Shown here: positions 1-11,576 of the stretch, one piece after another
Position numbering within the stretch: the first letter of the stretch is position 1
Layout of the letters: each line of letters starts with the position of its first letter
NCBI RefSeq assembly: GCF_945859685.1
Contig: NC_079147.1
Coordinates: forward strand, 80,468,315 to 80,532,314
Origin: Eupeodes corollae
Lineage: Eukaryota > Arthropoda > Insecta > Diptera > Syrphidae
Length of the DNA stretch: 64,000 nucleotides
Direction of reading: 5' to 3'
Notes under the pieces: model-generated
What the model saw: only the letters and a program-made list of their open reading frames with translations
Database searches by the model: none
What the model was told of the DNA's origin: nothing
Program-made: the position numbers and the translations under genes

Positions 1-2378
1 TCTGCCTTAAATTGAAAATTGTTTCTATTATTCTATACTAAAAATATATTTAAATAAGCATTTCATAAAAATGGTGATGTGTGTAATTTAATACGGTATT
101 AATTTTTATATCATACCGTTTTTATACATTTAACAAAAGAACACATTATTTTTCATTTTTTTTTGGTTAGAAAATAATTAAATGATTATATTCATAATTT
201 TATTGAATATGAAAATGACAACTTTTTTGGCAATTTTTAAAAAGATCTTTTACGAAGGCGTTATTTTGTTCATTTTTAGAAACAAAAAATTGATATAAAG
301 TTGCTAAATATGGTAATAAATAATAAAAAAAAATTGATATTTTTATGTTCACTTAAATGATCACTGATTCACAAATATTGTAAAAATGGTCAAGACTAGT
401 TTCAAATAATCATCAGTGTTAAAATAACAACCCACGTTTAAATTTGTATAAAATTATTTATTTTTAAGTGCGATTTTCATTAGTTCTATTTTACTATTAA
501 TTGGCTTCTTAATATGGCAAATGCTTACAGTAACAGCTATAAAGTAAATTGATACATTTCATTTGGACATGTTAATGAGATGTCTATTTAACGATCTTGT
601 CTAGACATTGCGGGACACAGAACCATTTTTCGATCCAACTCAATAAAATTCTTATAAAGTAAGGTCTTTAGGGTATACTGTAGTTGCAATTTTATTTCCG
701 TATAAATGCATTTATTTATATTATTTAATATGTTAACTTTTATTAAACGATCAAACTGGTAATCGACCGATATTGACCACCCTTGAATCTGAAGTATGAA
801 TTAAAAAACAAAAATCCTTAATTAAGTTACCAAGGCAAAAATAAAATCGCAGCACTCAATTCATTAACTGCGACAATATGGCAATGAAGCCGGGAAAATT
901 AATTAAAATATAAAAATAAATAAACAAATATTCGTAGTAGTAACACAAATATACATTATTCAATAAAAATCAGAGGGGTTGTGGTTATTTAAAGCTATGA
1001 ATATGGAATAGTTTAATTAATTGATTGTTTATTTTTATAAATACTTTAAGTTCATTCGAGTTGATGGACTAATTACTGAGTTCAGATCATTGTAATTTAA
1101 ACAGTGTCAATTCTTTTTTTTGTATTTAATAAAGAATGCATGTAAATGTTAACAAGACTAAGAAAGTAATTTCGGATTGCATGAACTTAAAGCCAATAAT
1201 TGTTTTAATAAAAATTCGATTGAAGATAACTTAGCATCACTTTATTTAAGTGCTTTTTGTGAATATTTTATAAATTCATTAAAATCAAGGTGCATATTTA
1301 TTTAAAAATAAATAAAACAAGTGTGAATTCTTCTCCAACTCCTCTATTAATAAATCATGACTAATTAATAATTTTGTTAAATATTCATCACTTATCAAAT
1401 ACATAATATGTTGTCATATTTTTTGAACTTAGTCATTATTTTTGTTTTGTTTTTATACATATATGTATATTTCTTCCATCTTTTGAAGATTATGACATAT
1501 ACTTGATTCGAATCTCGTATAATATAGTTAACACAATTTAGAAAATGACATTTGATTTTTATATTTGTTTCTTTTTATAAAAACATCGTGTTCAAGGTTA
1601 ATATAAACACATAATTATATTAAATTATAAGATGGACTTGTTTATCAAGTAGGTAGATGGTTCGAGTTAGATGAATATCTCATCCATATTTATTTAACAA
1701 TAATGGATTTATGAGAACATTAATTAACAAATTAGGTGATATCTGCATGATAATACCATAATTATGTATATATATAATTGACTTATAATTTGTTTAATTG
1801 TGTTAAGATAAAATTATGTATTTCAACTCGAAATAGTGTCAAAATTGTGAAAAATTATACAGGAACACTCAAATTAAACATTTTACGTATTTTTCCATTC
1901 CTCGATTATGCCTAGAGTCGAAATTTATTGATACAAACTTGTCCACGTCGAGTTTTGATTGGAACCATCTCTTGAAATAAAATGAGTTCAATTATCGAAT
2001 TTGATAAGAAACAAGGTTTTGTTTTAAGTAGAATTTACAGAAAATTCTTGTTTAAGCTTTTAATGGATATTGATACATTTTATGTGAATAAAACAACACC
2101 CTGGAACATTCTCTGTCCGACAGACGGCAAATTTCGACATTGTCATTTCATTCATTTAAAAATTGTAACAAAACAAAATGTCAAAACTGTGTTAAATAAA
2201 TGAATTTTAATCTTATCTTAATCTTATCTTAATCATTCTCTGTCCTGAAAACTCTTATTAAGCGTCTGTTAAAATGTTAAGCTTTCGATGAGTAAGTTAG
2301 TAATTCATTAATTGAAATACGATTTCTATTGCAAAGTATGAGTTACATATTCTGAATTTTAAGGCTTTAACTAAGACG
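1..2378. other. A+T-rich stretch without recognisable gene
   Basis: I see only A+T-rich sequence with many stops in all frames. A 73-codon open frame at 1982-2203 has no recognisable motif and is probably chance. No RNA gene or element was recognised. Confidence 0.6.
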
Positions 2379-2515
2379 TCTATGTTGAGAATATGGAAGA
2401 CCACTTCTCCAAATTATATAACGGCGATGACGAACCGAAGTCCACTGTAGGGGATCTATAACCACTCAACCAAGGCGACACAGATCAACAATTCCGCCTA
2501 CCCAACCTCGACGAA

Positions 2516-3115
2516 GTGAAGATAGATATATCTCTACTTAAGCCAAAAAAAGCAGCTGGAGCTAAGAACATCGCTGCCGAACAATCCAAAGCAGCTGGCG
2601 ATGACTTGGTAGGGAGCATGCACAAACTCATCTGCAAAATATGGTCGGAAGAAAGCATGCCCGATGAGTGGAATCTCAGCATAGTTTGCCCGATACATAA
2701 GAAAGGAGACACTCTAAACTGTGCCAACTACAGTATCATCAGTCTCCTTAACATTGCATATAAGATCCTCTCTGCGCTATTATGTGAACGTCTGAAGCCA
2801 TTCGTCAACAACCTGATTGGTCCTTATCAGTGTGGCTTCAGACCAGGAAAGTCCACTATCGACCAAATATTCACAGTACGGCAGATCTTGGAAAAAACCC
2901 AGGAGCTTCAAATCGATACCCACCATCTCTTTATCGATTATAAAGCCGCGTATGACAGCATCTATAGGGAAATCCTCCACAGAGCAATGTCTAGTTTTGG
3001 CATCCCTGTCAAACTTATCCTTTCGTGCAGAATGACGATGGAGAATGTACGATGCTCTATCAAGTTCGGAAAAGATCTCAACGCTGCATTGGATGTCAAA
3101 AAAGGTTTAAGATAA
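2516..3115 (+). pseudogene. reverse transcriptase fragment of RTE-like copy A
   Basis: An open stretch of 199 codons covers the RT fingers and the first half of the palm. The first Met lies inside the conserved DEVKI block and is not a real start. The frame ends at a TAA replacing a conserved Gln codon, and the frame resumes after it through the YADD box with two more stops. It is a remnant and should not yield active RT. Confidence 0.85.
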
Positions 3116-3523
3116 GGCGATGCACTGTCATGCGACTTCTTCAATAACGTTCTGGAAAGAATTGTGCAAAACTCAACCGTCAACACTAAAGGCACAATCT
3201 TCCAAAGGTCCATTCAATTACTCTGATACGCAGATGATATTGACATAGTTGGAATTTCAAAGCGTGATGTCAGTGGAGCGTTTTTGAGCATTGCGGTGGA
3301 AGCGAAGAAGATGGGTTGAGTGGTCCATGAGGGCAAGACCAAGTTTATGCTGTCATCAAAAAAGGACACTGAACGATGACGTCACCATGGACAGCTATAA
3401 CTCTGAGGTAGTTAAGGACTTTGTCTACCTAGGAACTGCTATAAACACAGACAACGCACAAGCGCTAAAATCAAACGAAGAATAATTCTTGCAAATGGCT
3501 GCTTTTTTGGACTTAGAAGGCAA

Positions 3524-4022
3524 TTGAGAAGTAAAGCCCTCTCTCGAACATCTAAAATCACCATCTATAAAACACTCATCATCCCGGTTCTCATCTATGG
3601 CGCCTGGACCCTGTCAAAGAAAGATAAGAACGTGTTAGGATGCTTCGAGACAAAAATTCTTCCCGTGGTTTTTGGTTCCGTACGCATAGATGGACAATGG
3701 AGGAGAAGATACAACGTCGAACTGTAGGCTCTACAGCGACACTGACCTAGTTAGCAGAATTAAAGTCCAACGGCTTCGATGGCTAGGTCATGTAGAGCGA
3801 ATGGACATCAACGCTTCAGCCCGGAAGGTCTTCGAATCCAATCCCAAGGGACGGCGCAGTAGAGGAAGACCGCGACTCAGGTGGCGCACCCAGGTGGGAG
3901 AGGACCTCAACCAACTTGGCGTGCGAAACTGGAGACATCTAGGTAGGGACCGAGCTGGCTGGAGACGCATGTTGGTTGAGGTCCAGGTCCGCCCGGACTG
4001 TAGCCCCAACTTAAGTAAGTAA
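3524..4022 (+). pseudogene. C-terminal region of RTE-like copy A
   Basis: Two overlapping open frames encode the segment after the RT: LSRTSKITIYKTLIIPVLIYGA, then FGSVRIDGQWRRRYN, and in another frame RIKVQRLRWLGHVERMD followed by the basic RGRPRLRWRTQVGEDL block. The frame change near 3720 is a frameshift, since copy D reads through this point in one frame. The basic C-terminal block is shared by copies A, B, C and D. Confidence 0.75.
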
Positions 4023-4031
4023 GTAAGTAAG
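4012..4031 (+). repeat. (TAAG)5 tail of RTE-like copy A
   Basis: Five tandem TAAG units follow the coding 3' end directly. The same unit ends copy D, and a decayed version ends copy B, so this is the element's own 3' tail. Confidence 0.8.
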
Positions 4032-4044
4032 ATAAAACTGCTTT

Positions 4045-4545
4045 CTGTGATGACCCCAGATGATTTTAAAAACTTTTTGCAAGAGGGTTACTCTAGTATG
4101 AGACGAACTGACCGATTTTGAACAGGAATGTGGTCCGACGAGACAATTGAACAAACTCTAATGCGTGGAATGAAAAGTGAGTGGCTTGACACGATGGCAT
4201 GAAATAACTGAGAGTGTACTTAGCAATGGGTTTTTAGGACTGACTGCTACTCATACAATTTGCTTATCACTCGAAGAATTCACTGCCGTTCTTTTTTCTT
4301 TTAGTGAGCAACATGAAGATTTTGGGGAGGCACGTTAAATTAAAGATAATACAGACATTGCAAAGCTGTCAAATTGGTTCCAAAGCCATCCTCCATTTCC
4401 AGTTACAAATGAAATCATGTCAATAGCGAGTGGCAACGTTGAAGATGATAAAGTAACTTGCTAGAATGCTTATTCTCTAGGCATGCAGGCAATGGGCCAT
4501 ATAGTGGGCCAACGAGTTTCAGAAGTAGGAAGGGACATACAAATT
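4045..4545 (+). pseudogene. decayed coding remnant of unknown, probably transposon-associated protein
   Basis: A coherent protein can be read over about 500 bases by changing frame several times: MTPDDFKNFLQEGYSS, then RRTDRF and WSDETIEQTLMRGMK, later SEQHEDFGEAR, KDNTDIAKLSNWFQSHPPF, VTNEIMSIASG and NAYSLGMQAMGHIVGQ. The composition is protein-like and unlike the A+T-rich flank. I have a vague recollection of multicopy uncharacterised invertebrate proteins of similar wording but cannot name a family or function. It starts right after the tail of copy A. In-frame stops and frameshifts make it a pseudogene. Confidence 0.5.
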
Positions 4546-4599
4546 GAATACTCCGGTTTTTTTCTGTGGACAGTTATAGACACAAAAAAATGCATACCA

Positions 4600-4975
4600 C
4601 ATTTTTAGGAAATTTAATAAGCATTCTTTTCGTGTGAAAAAATTCCGATAGAGTTATTTAACAAACTAAAACAAGTAGAAACAAATTAATATCATATTTT
4701 TTTAGTAAATTTAATAAGCTCTAATTTTGTAGAGGATCATTTTTTGATACTACACGAAAAACTGAAAAAACCGTATGTTTCTCTTCACTGCTGCTAAAGT
4801 TATTTTATAAACTATAGGAAACACTAAAAAATATATGAAACCTTTTCTTATAAAATTTAATGAGCTTTACTTTTGTGCAACAAAATTTTTTGATACGGCA
4901 AATAGTTTTCGAGAGAAACGTTAAAAACTGAAACAAACTCCATGTTTCTCTTAACTGCCGCTAGAGCTCACGTCG
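4600..4975 (+). repeat. degenerate direct repeats, roughly 130-150 bp
   Basis: The block AATTTAATAAGC or AATTTAATGAGC, followed by a TTTTGT segment, then TTTTTTGATAC and an AAACTGAAA...ATGTTTCTCTT segment, recurs about three times (near 4610, 4708 and 4855), with decay between units. No coding potential seen. It may be the 3' part of the element that held the 4.05-4.55 kb remnant. Confidence 0.5.
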
Positions 4976-7140
4976 GAATCTTTGGGGACTTTTTTTTCGG
5001 TCATCACCAGACACCCCTTAGTAAGTGTGCCAAGTTTGAAAAGTATTTTGTTGGGTTGAAGTCAAATTTTTCCGTTCATTGACTGGAATGCTGGAAGACA
5101 TTCTGTTTGTGAAAAATGTCTAGATTCTACGATAAGTCAGAAATCAGAATGAGTTTTATTTTTCCCTATGAATTTAGAATTTTATGGCCTTACTGGTTAT
5201 AAAGTTTAAGAGTTCAAAATTTGTTCGAGTTTGTACGTGTAAAAAGTACCAGTTTTTGAAAACCAAACCTGAAATTTTTCTTAAAATAAGTAAAAGAAGA
5301 AATAAAACTTGTGTATTAATACAAATTCATGCAATATTAATATTTCCCAGAAAACGATAATTTTTCTTAAAAACTTGAACTCGAAAACAAACCATTTTAC
5401 ATTAAAAAAAATGTAATATTTAAAAAGAAGTTTAAGTATTTTTTTATGTTTTTTTACTTAAATTATGGAGCATTAGCATAGACCTAATCATTGTAATTAT
5501 CACTTCGAGATATAACATGATTAAAAATCTTTTCTTGGTTAAGTGCAGTTCTTGTCTATCACCTTTTTTGTAGTGAATTTTTAAACGTTTAATACGTTGT
5601 TGAAGCAGATATTATTCCATTTTAATTAATAGTGTACATTATTAAACTAGTCAAATTTTGAAGGATAAAAGATTTTAAAATGACAGCAGCTCAGACAGAG
5701 AAAGCTGACACTTTTGTAAAGAAACTTCTTATTGCAAATTCAGTATCTCAAAAAAAATGTCATTTGGATTTTTAATTCAAGTATGTTTATCCATTTTGCC
5801 ATGGAAATTTCTTATTGAAATTCATGTTGGTAAGAATTCTAGGACCGAGTAAATTAGAACTTTCAAAAGTACCACCCTAACGTATACAAATATCAAATTC
5901 TAAACAATGTAACTAAGCTCGAAAAATTACCATATTCAATGAAACATTTATCATAACCCGGTATTTTGCATTAAATGAAACCTCCCACTTACAATAATTT
6001 AGTACCTTCTATATGTAGGCATGATAAATAATCAATAAATTACCTCCGAGAAACAAGAATCAGCATCGTAGCAACAGTGAAACAATCAAAACTTCTACAG
6101 CAACAAAAAGATATTTCAAACAAACAACAACAACAAAAAAAGGTTAAAACAACGATCACCTTTACCTTGTAAGAGTTTCATTTTATATAGTATTATAGTA
6201 CGTAGTTAGGTCATTACAGTGGCACGATAAACCAGATTACGATTTGCAGATAAATTCAAACCACACTTCTTCTTCTTCATCTCATCTCATCTCATCTCAT
6301 CTCATTCCAAACGAACCGTATAACTTTGCTGCATCATCATAATCTATCTTCAATTCAATTTCAACTTATCCGCACTTATCTATCCATCTTTACATTAACC
6401 TAGGTAGCTTAGTTAGGTATCTATGAGTATGCATTCATATAACTTATCTACGACAAGACAGTCTCGCTTGGTGTTGTTGCTGCTAGAATGCATTTAAGTT
6501 TGTATGTCTTGAATTTTATTGAATCGTGATAATGCGCTTCTCGCTACCTACTTTTTGGAACCTGAAGTATAACGACACTGAAATAAACGGAATAAGCTGA
6601 GCTGAGCTGAATACCATTCAAAGCCAAATGACTAGAAGATGATGAGTGCCCCCAAATCCGATTATTTTTTCAGCAATTAAACGCTGCGGTTGCCTAAGTT
6701 AGATACAACTTTTATACAAGTTAGTAAGTAAAATGTGATCAAACGTAAATAATGACAGTTGTTCCAAATATTATGTTTCGGTAGCTGTCAAATTCACCAG
6801 TGATATACAGCTGTCAAAATATTCAGTCTGATATTTCATGCTTACATTATAAAAATATAAAGCTTTGTCAAAAAAGGAAAAGTTGTAACGTGAATACACT
6901 TTAAGTCTGCAATACGACGAAGATTGGTAAACAAGGCAGAAAAGGCCACTGCTTCGACTTTTTGTAAGCCTGCGTCGGTCGCTTCGTTGTGTTGAAATAA
7001 TCTTAATTGCACTTGGGGATTAAAGTCAAGCTGAAATTTTCAATGACAACTATTGGGTCAAAGAGTTCTGTTGACAGATAAATTTAAACTTGTGTATTAA
7101 TATTTCGAAATTTAAGCACTAAAAACTTAATTATAATGAT
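4976..7140. other. A+T-rich stretch, no gene seen
   Basis: No convincing coding sequence or element. It holds a CTCAT microsatellite (listed separately) and scattered short palindromes such as TGACAGCTGTCA nearby at 7590. Confidence 0.5.
6279..6306 (+). repeat. (CTCAT)n microsatellite
   Basis: Five uninterrupted CTCAT units preceded by TTCTTCTTCAT. Simple repeat with no coding context. Confidence 0.9.
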
Positions 7141-7149
7141 ACCATAGTG

Positions 7150-7460
7150 AAGTATTAAACTGTATTGTCTAATCAACCACATTTTCGAGAAAGAATGCTC
7201 CGATATTGCCCCCAGGCCGAAATGCGAGTCGAATAATCATGCTTTGTGGATTAATTTATGTTTCACCAATTACTCGTGGGTTTTCTGAACGCTTACTGCG
7301 ACAATTTTGATATTTGAGAAGGCCATTTGTTGGAAATACATTTGGTGGCACACCAGCTCTTAAACCAGGACCTATTGAATTACATCTTTTTGGCATTACA
7401 ATGTATACAAGTGATTTCAGGATGGAGAAGACCCACAATTTGTATGATGAATCCAAACGA
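7150..7460 (-). pseudogene. mariner-type transposase relic
   Basis: On the minus strand, QNCRSKRSENPRVIGET, a stop, then NPQSMIIRLAFRPGGNIGAFFLEN matches the central part of mariner-type (IS630/Tc1) transposases, which usually reads like QNCRIW...ENPR...HP..VTVW.G...GGIIGPYFFEN. This is the stretch between the first and second catalytic Asp. Neither Asp is recognisable and an in-frame stop splits it. The assignment rests on this central block and on resemblance to the better relics at 36 and 47 kb. Confidence 0.5.
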
Positions 7461-7875
7461 CAAATCTAATAAAGCATGACGGTCCTACGCACTAACGGTC
7501 TACCCACAAGTACTAGTTCCAAATATTGCGAAATAATAATCGTACGTTGTTCATTTGTTCAGCGCTCCATTTTAACTAACCTCAAACCAAACTGACAGCT
7601 GTCATATTGTAAATAATTTTGCTTTGGCAACAATTTACTATTAATTACTGCGACATTAAAACTTCAAACTAGTTTCTATACTATTTGGTTTTATTAAATA
7701 AATTCAATGGAATCATATGTGAAGCATCAAATGTCATTTCAACATGATTTCTTAATTTCAACTCAAGCCCGTGTCGAAAATATTATGGTTCCGTTATTCG
7801 ATCTCCTCATTATATTTGAAGTGAAGACAATTCGCAAATCTTCTACCAAAAATATGAACATTTGAACACAACGAT

Positions 7876-8176
7876 AGTACCCGTCGTGTTATGGTTAGTG
7901 CTTAGGACTGTCATCCCAGAGGTCTTGGGTTTGATGCTTACCTGTGCCATCTAAAGTGTTTTTCACTTCTACTGACTCTTGCTACGAATGGACAAATCTT
8001 ATAAGCGTAGTTCTTCTCATGAAATTTGCCTTCTCAAATAAGCCGTCCGGATTCGGCTTAAAACTGTAGGTCCCCTTCATCCCTGATAGCAATACTCGCA
8101 CACAGGAATAGTTGAGAGTTGTAACTACGCTCTACGCCCCCTCAACGGACTGTTTCGCCACGTACTTTATTTGAAC
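7876..8176 (+). mobile_element. tRNA-derived SINE, copy 1
   Basis: The head resembles a tRNA with a box A-like segment (TATGGTTAGTGCTTAGGAC) and a box B-like segment (GGTCTTGGGTTTGATGC). The body (ATAAGCCGTCCGGATTCGGC, AAAACTGTAGGTCC, CACACAGGAATAGTTGAGAG, CTCAACGGACTGTTTCGCCA) matches the copy at 56.9 kb and parts of those at 23.4 and 50.7 kb. It ends at TTTATTTGAA. An ATTTGAAC octamer at both 7860 and 8169 is a weak candidate target-site duplication. Such elements rely on another element's RT; the partner is unknown here. Confidence 0.7.
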
Positions 8177-8520
8177 TTGAACCCTTCTAGACACAAAATA
8201 TGAAATACTGGGAACACAATATATCAAAACAAATGGTTTATGTATTTGAATGAATTAATCGATTACACAAACCTTATTTTTCGATAAGTTATTTTCACGG
8301 TATTTTGTATTTTTTTTTGGGATGAGTTATTTCGTATGTTCTTTTGAGTCTTAGAATGGTTTAGTCCTCGGAATCAACAGTTTGGAATGTTTTGTCTCGT
8401 GGTTAGTATCAGCTTATCCTTAGGGACACCCCATACTGGAAACAAAAACTGATCCTATAAGAAAAATATAACACTGGTAATCAATTAACATTTATGATTT
8501 GTGTGTTTCCTCTTTCCGCT

Positions 8521-9325
8521 TGGGTTAGATAAGGTTAAAGTGGCTCTTGACGGAAAAACGAACACACTTCGACCAATAGTTGGTCTGTTGTGGTACCACA
8601 TGGATCTTTACATCTACCTAGCTTGTCGAACCAGTGAAGCGTTGGAGACAATAGATGTCGGAATTTTTTAGATCACTTTAGTAAAAGGCTCTAAGGTGAC
8701 AGAGTAGGACATCCTTCTGCAAATATATAGCCTCTGCAAAAATCGTTGACAGAAGCTTCAAGTCGAAAACCATGGCTATCCATTAAGCAGAGTCATGTAA
8801 GGACTCCTGTAACTGAGTTAATGTGCAATCTACCAATCGCAATGAGTAGCTTAGGGTGTTTAGCATTAAGCATTGGTTAAATTAATTTGGTTGACTGACA
8901 AACGCTTGTGATTAATCTGTGATTTGCTTTAGCTAGGGGTATACCAACGTTGAATTTGCTGACCATCAAAGGTAAAGTATATCCATTTTTTACAATTTCG
9001 TCAAATATCAGACACCCAAATAAAGTGAACGTCAAACTCATCCTCCATCTCTTGAAGAGGTAATGTACATTTTCGGGCTATTAGTGAGTCTATTGAGACA
9101 GATTTATTCTTTGGCAGCTTGACTATCTGAGAAGATGCGTTTATCGATATTTTATATCGTGTTGTCTCTTTAATAACCAGACAATCTGCTTGGAACACTA
9201 CATTGATTGAAAAGACGAAGACGAGAGACATAGATTTGGTACGTTGGTTTAAACGTCTCTACAAACCCCGTATAAAAGCCAATTATTTCATCTGTCAAAA
9301 ATGACTTATTCTCCAAAGTCCATCT
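8521..9325 (-). mobile_element. non-LTR retrotransposon relic with RNase H (same family as 60.6-62.5 kb)
   Basis: The minus strand carries the end of an RT/RNase H element: an RNase H piece, then the region leading to the terminal Cys/His segment (IGRLHINSVTGVLT, NDFCRGYIFAEGC), then a 3' untranslated end. The end shares GGTACCACATGGATCTT-like sequence and a GGTTA-rich tail with the 60.6 kb element, which supports a common family of R1/LOA-like type. It is heavily decayed by frameshifts and stops. Confidence 0.65.
9001..9231 (-). pseudogene. RNase H domain remnant
   Basis: Seventy-six codons read VVFQADCLVIKETTRYKISI and then SQIVKLPKNKSVSIDS, LPLQEMEDEFDVHFIWVSDI. This lines up with the RNase H of the 61 kb element (FQAELLAIK, FSDSQAAIKYLDSV, LMEMAQQFDIDLCWVPGQRDI). 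The catalytic Glu is Asp here (FQAD) and the SDSQ aspartate position is lost (ASSQ). Confidence 0.7.
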
Positions 9326-9329
9326 TTAA

Positions 9330-11470
9330 GGGATGGAAACTTTGAAGTTTTTGTGTATTTGAACCTTATCCATTTTGAGTTTTTGTTTTCAGAATTTTCT
9401 ATTCGTCAAAAAATAACTTACACGAAGCATGCCATTAAGCTACCTCTGAAACTTAGCATATAAAATTTGTATTTCTTAGTGAATATGTTACATTTAACTT
9501 ATTTTCTTATTTATTAATAACAAAAATCCGACATAAATACTCTGTTAAGTTATTATCAAATTCTGAAAAGTGTGCTTAATTATTAGAACCACACTGTAAG
9601 CTTGACCGAAATACCACTCATTAAGTTATGCAAAAGATTAATTCAACTGACCACAAAATATCATTAAAAAGACGTTTGCAATATCAAAATAAGTGTATTT
9701 TTGCATTCACATTGCGGCGACCCACTCAAAAACAAATAAAAATCTCAAATCCAGAAATGAGACTTCCGAGAAGTTCAAAACTTGTGTAACAAGCCGGTGA
9801 AACTGGTGCATAAAGCATACTGAAAGTCGTGTCATTACTTAAGCTTTAACTAACTTTGTAGATATATAAATGAATGTGTATCTTAAAAGATCGGGTTGTT
9901 TAATTCATAAATTAACTTTAACTTTTGTTGTTTCCTTAATTTAACTGAAGTTATTGCACAAAAATAAAAGAAACAACAGAACAGCAACAAAGCTTTGTTC
10001 ATCAACTTCAACATCAACTATCGCATTATCATTTTTGTCGGCCGGCATGATTTCGATGGTGATGGTGATGGTGATGGCGATGGCGATGGTGATGGAAACA
10101 CCGCGGTGAAAAGTTGCAATACATGGATTTTATTTTGTTCGTATTTTGATTTGTTGTTTTTTTGTTTTTTAATTTTAAGTTTAATTTAGTGAATGGGATG
10201 TGGTTTTGTGTTACGACGGCCTTGGATAAAGCTTATTTGAGTTTCAACAGAGAGGAGATAGATCTAATAAAAGATTGCATTGAGATTAAAATATTGACTT
10301 TGAAGAAATACGCGCGTCAGTCGTATAGTTGTTTATAGGTTAGGGGTACCCATATTCAATCTATTCCATACCCATTAACTATACTATAGACCTTACTTAT
10401 ACCAATCTATGTTTAATTCTTTATTATAAAAATGAATCATGAATCGATTTACATATTGCAACTATTTAAAACAAACGTGAGAAAGAATTTTATCGATTTT
10501 ATAAATGTTGTACTTTGCTCATAGATTTACTACAGAGCTGTGGGTTCTTTATTGTTTTTGATTCCTTGTACTTATTTATGAATATACATAAATCCAATTT
10601 AAAAGTGATATTCAATTTGACAGTACATGTCAGAATGGCATTTCTGTCGATTGATCTCAAAATAAAATAAAAATAGTTTTCATCGCTCTTGCTCATCGCT
10701 CTTTAGCAAACAGTACTTTTTGAAAGACACAATACGTTTTGACCATGGCCAACTTAAAGTTGTTACAAATATAGCATTATATTTGAGAATATTTCTTTCC
10801 CGAATTGAATTTATGTTTATTTCATTACGAGGAAGTTATACCCTATAAACAATATCAGCCAAGTCGTCACCCCTGCTACGGTATCATCACGATTATCAAA
10901 CAAATTTCCAGGACCAATTCAGACATTTTCGGTTGTATGTCTTCAATAGCTTTATGAATTCTATTCCCAATTAATTGAAACTACTACAAAACATTGGCAT
11001 ACATTTCATCTTTTACGTGAGTTCAAAAGAAGTCTAAGGGGTTTTAAATCACAAGAAACACCACGCTCAGAAAATCTGTTTGCGTTGGATTTTAAAACAA
11101 TAAATGCGCTTCTAAAAATTGTATCAATCTGTTTTTAATATATTTAAATAAATATCGTGTGTTCACTGAAGGGGATATGAATGCCCTTTTAATGATTTAA
11201 CACAGTGCGAATAATTAGGAAAGTATAGGATAGGAATGGATTGGAGATACAGATGCACAATAATTTTGAGTGTCTGCAAATGGTAATACCCGTGTTTTTT
11301 TTGGCATTCTATAAATAGTATAGTAGAAAATTCCCAAGAAAACGCATCGGCAGTAGCCACATTTTTGTATTTAAAAATTGGTACAACTGAAAGGAGGTCT
11401 GTCAGAATAATAATAAAAAAAACACAAATAGAAAAAAGTTTTGTGAAAATCAAAAGTAAAATTTAATTTC
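9330..11470. other. A+T-rich stretch, no gene seen
   Basis: Only short chance frames were found apart from the GATGGT repeat at 10.05 kb. An open frame at 11163-11453 on the minus strand is hydrophobic and A+T-driven, with no motif. Confidence 0.5.
10055..10095 (+). repeat. (GATGGT/GATGGC)n microsatellite
   Basis: Tandem hexamers GATGGT and GATGGC, which translate to alternating Asp-Gly in one frame. There is no supporting coding context, so it is listed as a simple repeat. Confidence 0.85.
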
Positions 11471-11472
11471 AG

Positions 11473-11522
11473 CAAAAAAACTAACTTAAACTAATAAAAT
11501 GGACAATTTTCAAGAAGAAAGG
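11473..11522 (+). other. candidate short first coding exon (speculative)
   Basis: A possible acceptor (TTTAATTTCAG) ends at 11472. It is followed by a short leader and an ATG at 11499 in an acceptable context (ATAAAATGG), eight codons (MDNFQEER), and a donor GTAAGA at 11523. It could be a small exon of a gene reading to the right. No downstream partner exon was identified, and such signals arise by chance in A+T-rich DNA. Confidence 0.2.
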
Positions 11523-11576
11523 GTAAGAAACATCTGGAAATTAAGATTCTATAAACAAAGTTAACTTAACAATTAC

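Larger units (their letters stand above)
2379..4031 (+). mobile_element. RTE-like non-LTR retrotransposon copy A, 5'-truncated, broken
   Basis: This is the 3' part of a non-LTR retrotransposon: most of the reverse transcriptase and the C-terminal region, then a short-repeat tail. Seen in order: the pre-RT segment (MLRIWK...), the fingers (DEVKIDISLLK), the KIWSEESMPDEWN and GPYQCGFRPGKSTIDQIF blocks, box A (FIDYKAAYDSI), the catalytic YADD near 3225-3236, and a C-terminal motif (RWLGHVERMD, then GRPRLRW). It ends in five TAAG units at 4012-4031. The absence of an RNase H segment and the microsatellite tail fit the RTE clade. Lesions relative to copy D include a CAA to TAA stop in the Q of GLRQGDAL (about 3115), a stop just before YADD, and a TTA to TGA stop after KKMG. 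The endonuclease is missing, as expected for 5' truncation. Clade assignment is by motif only. Confidence 0.85.
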
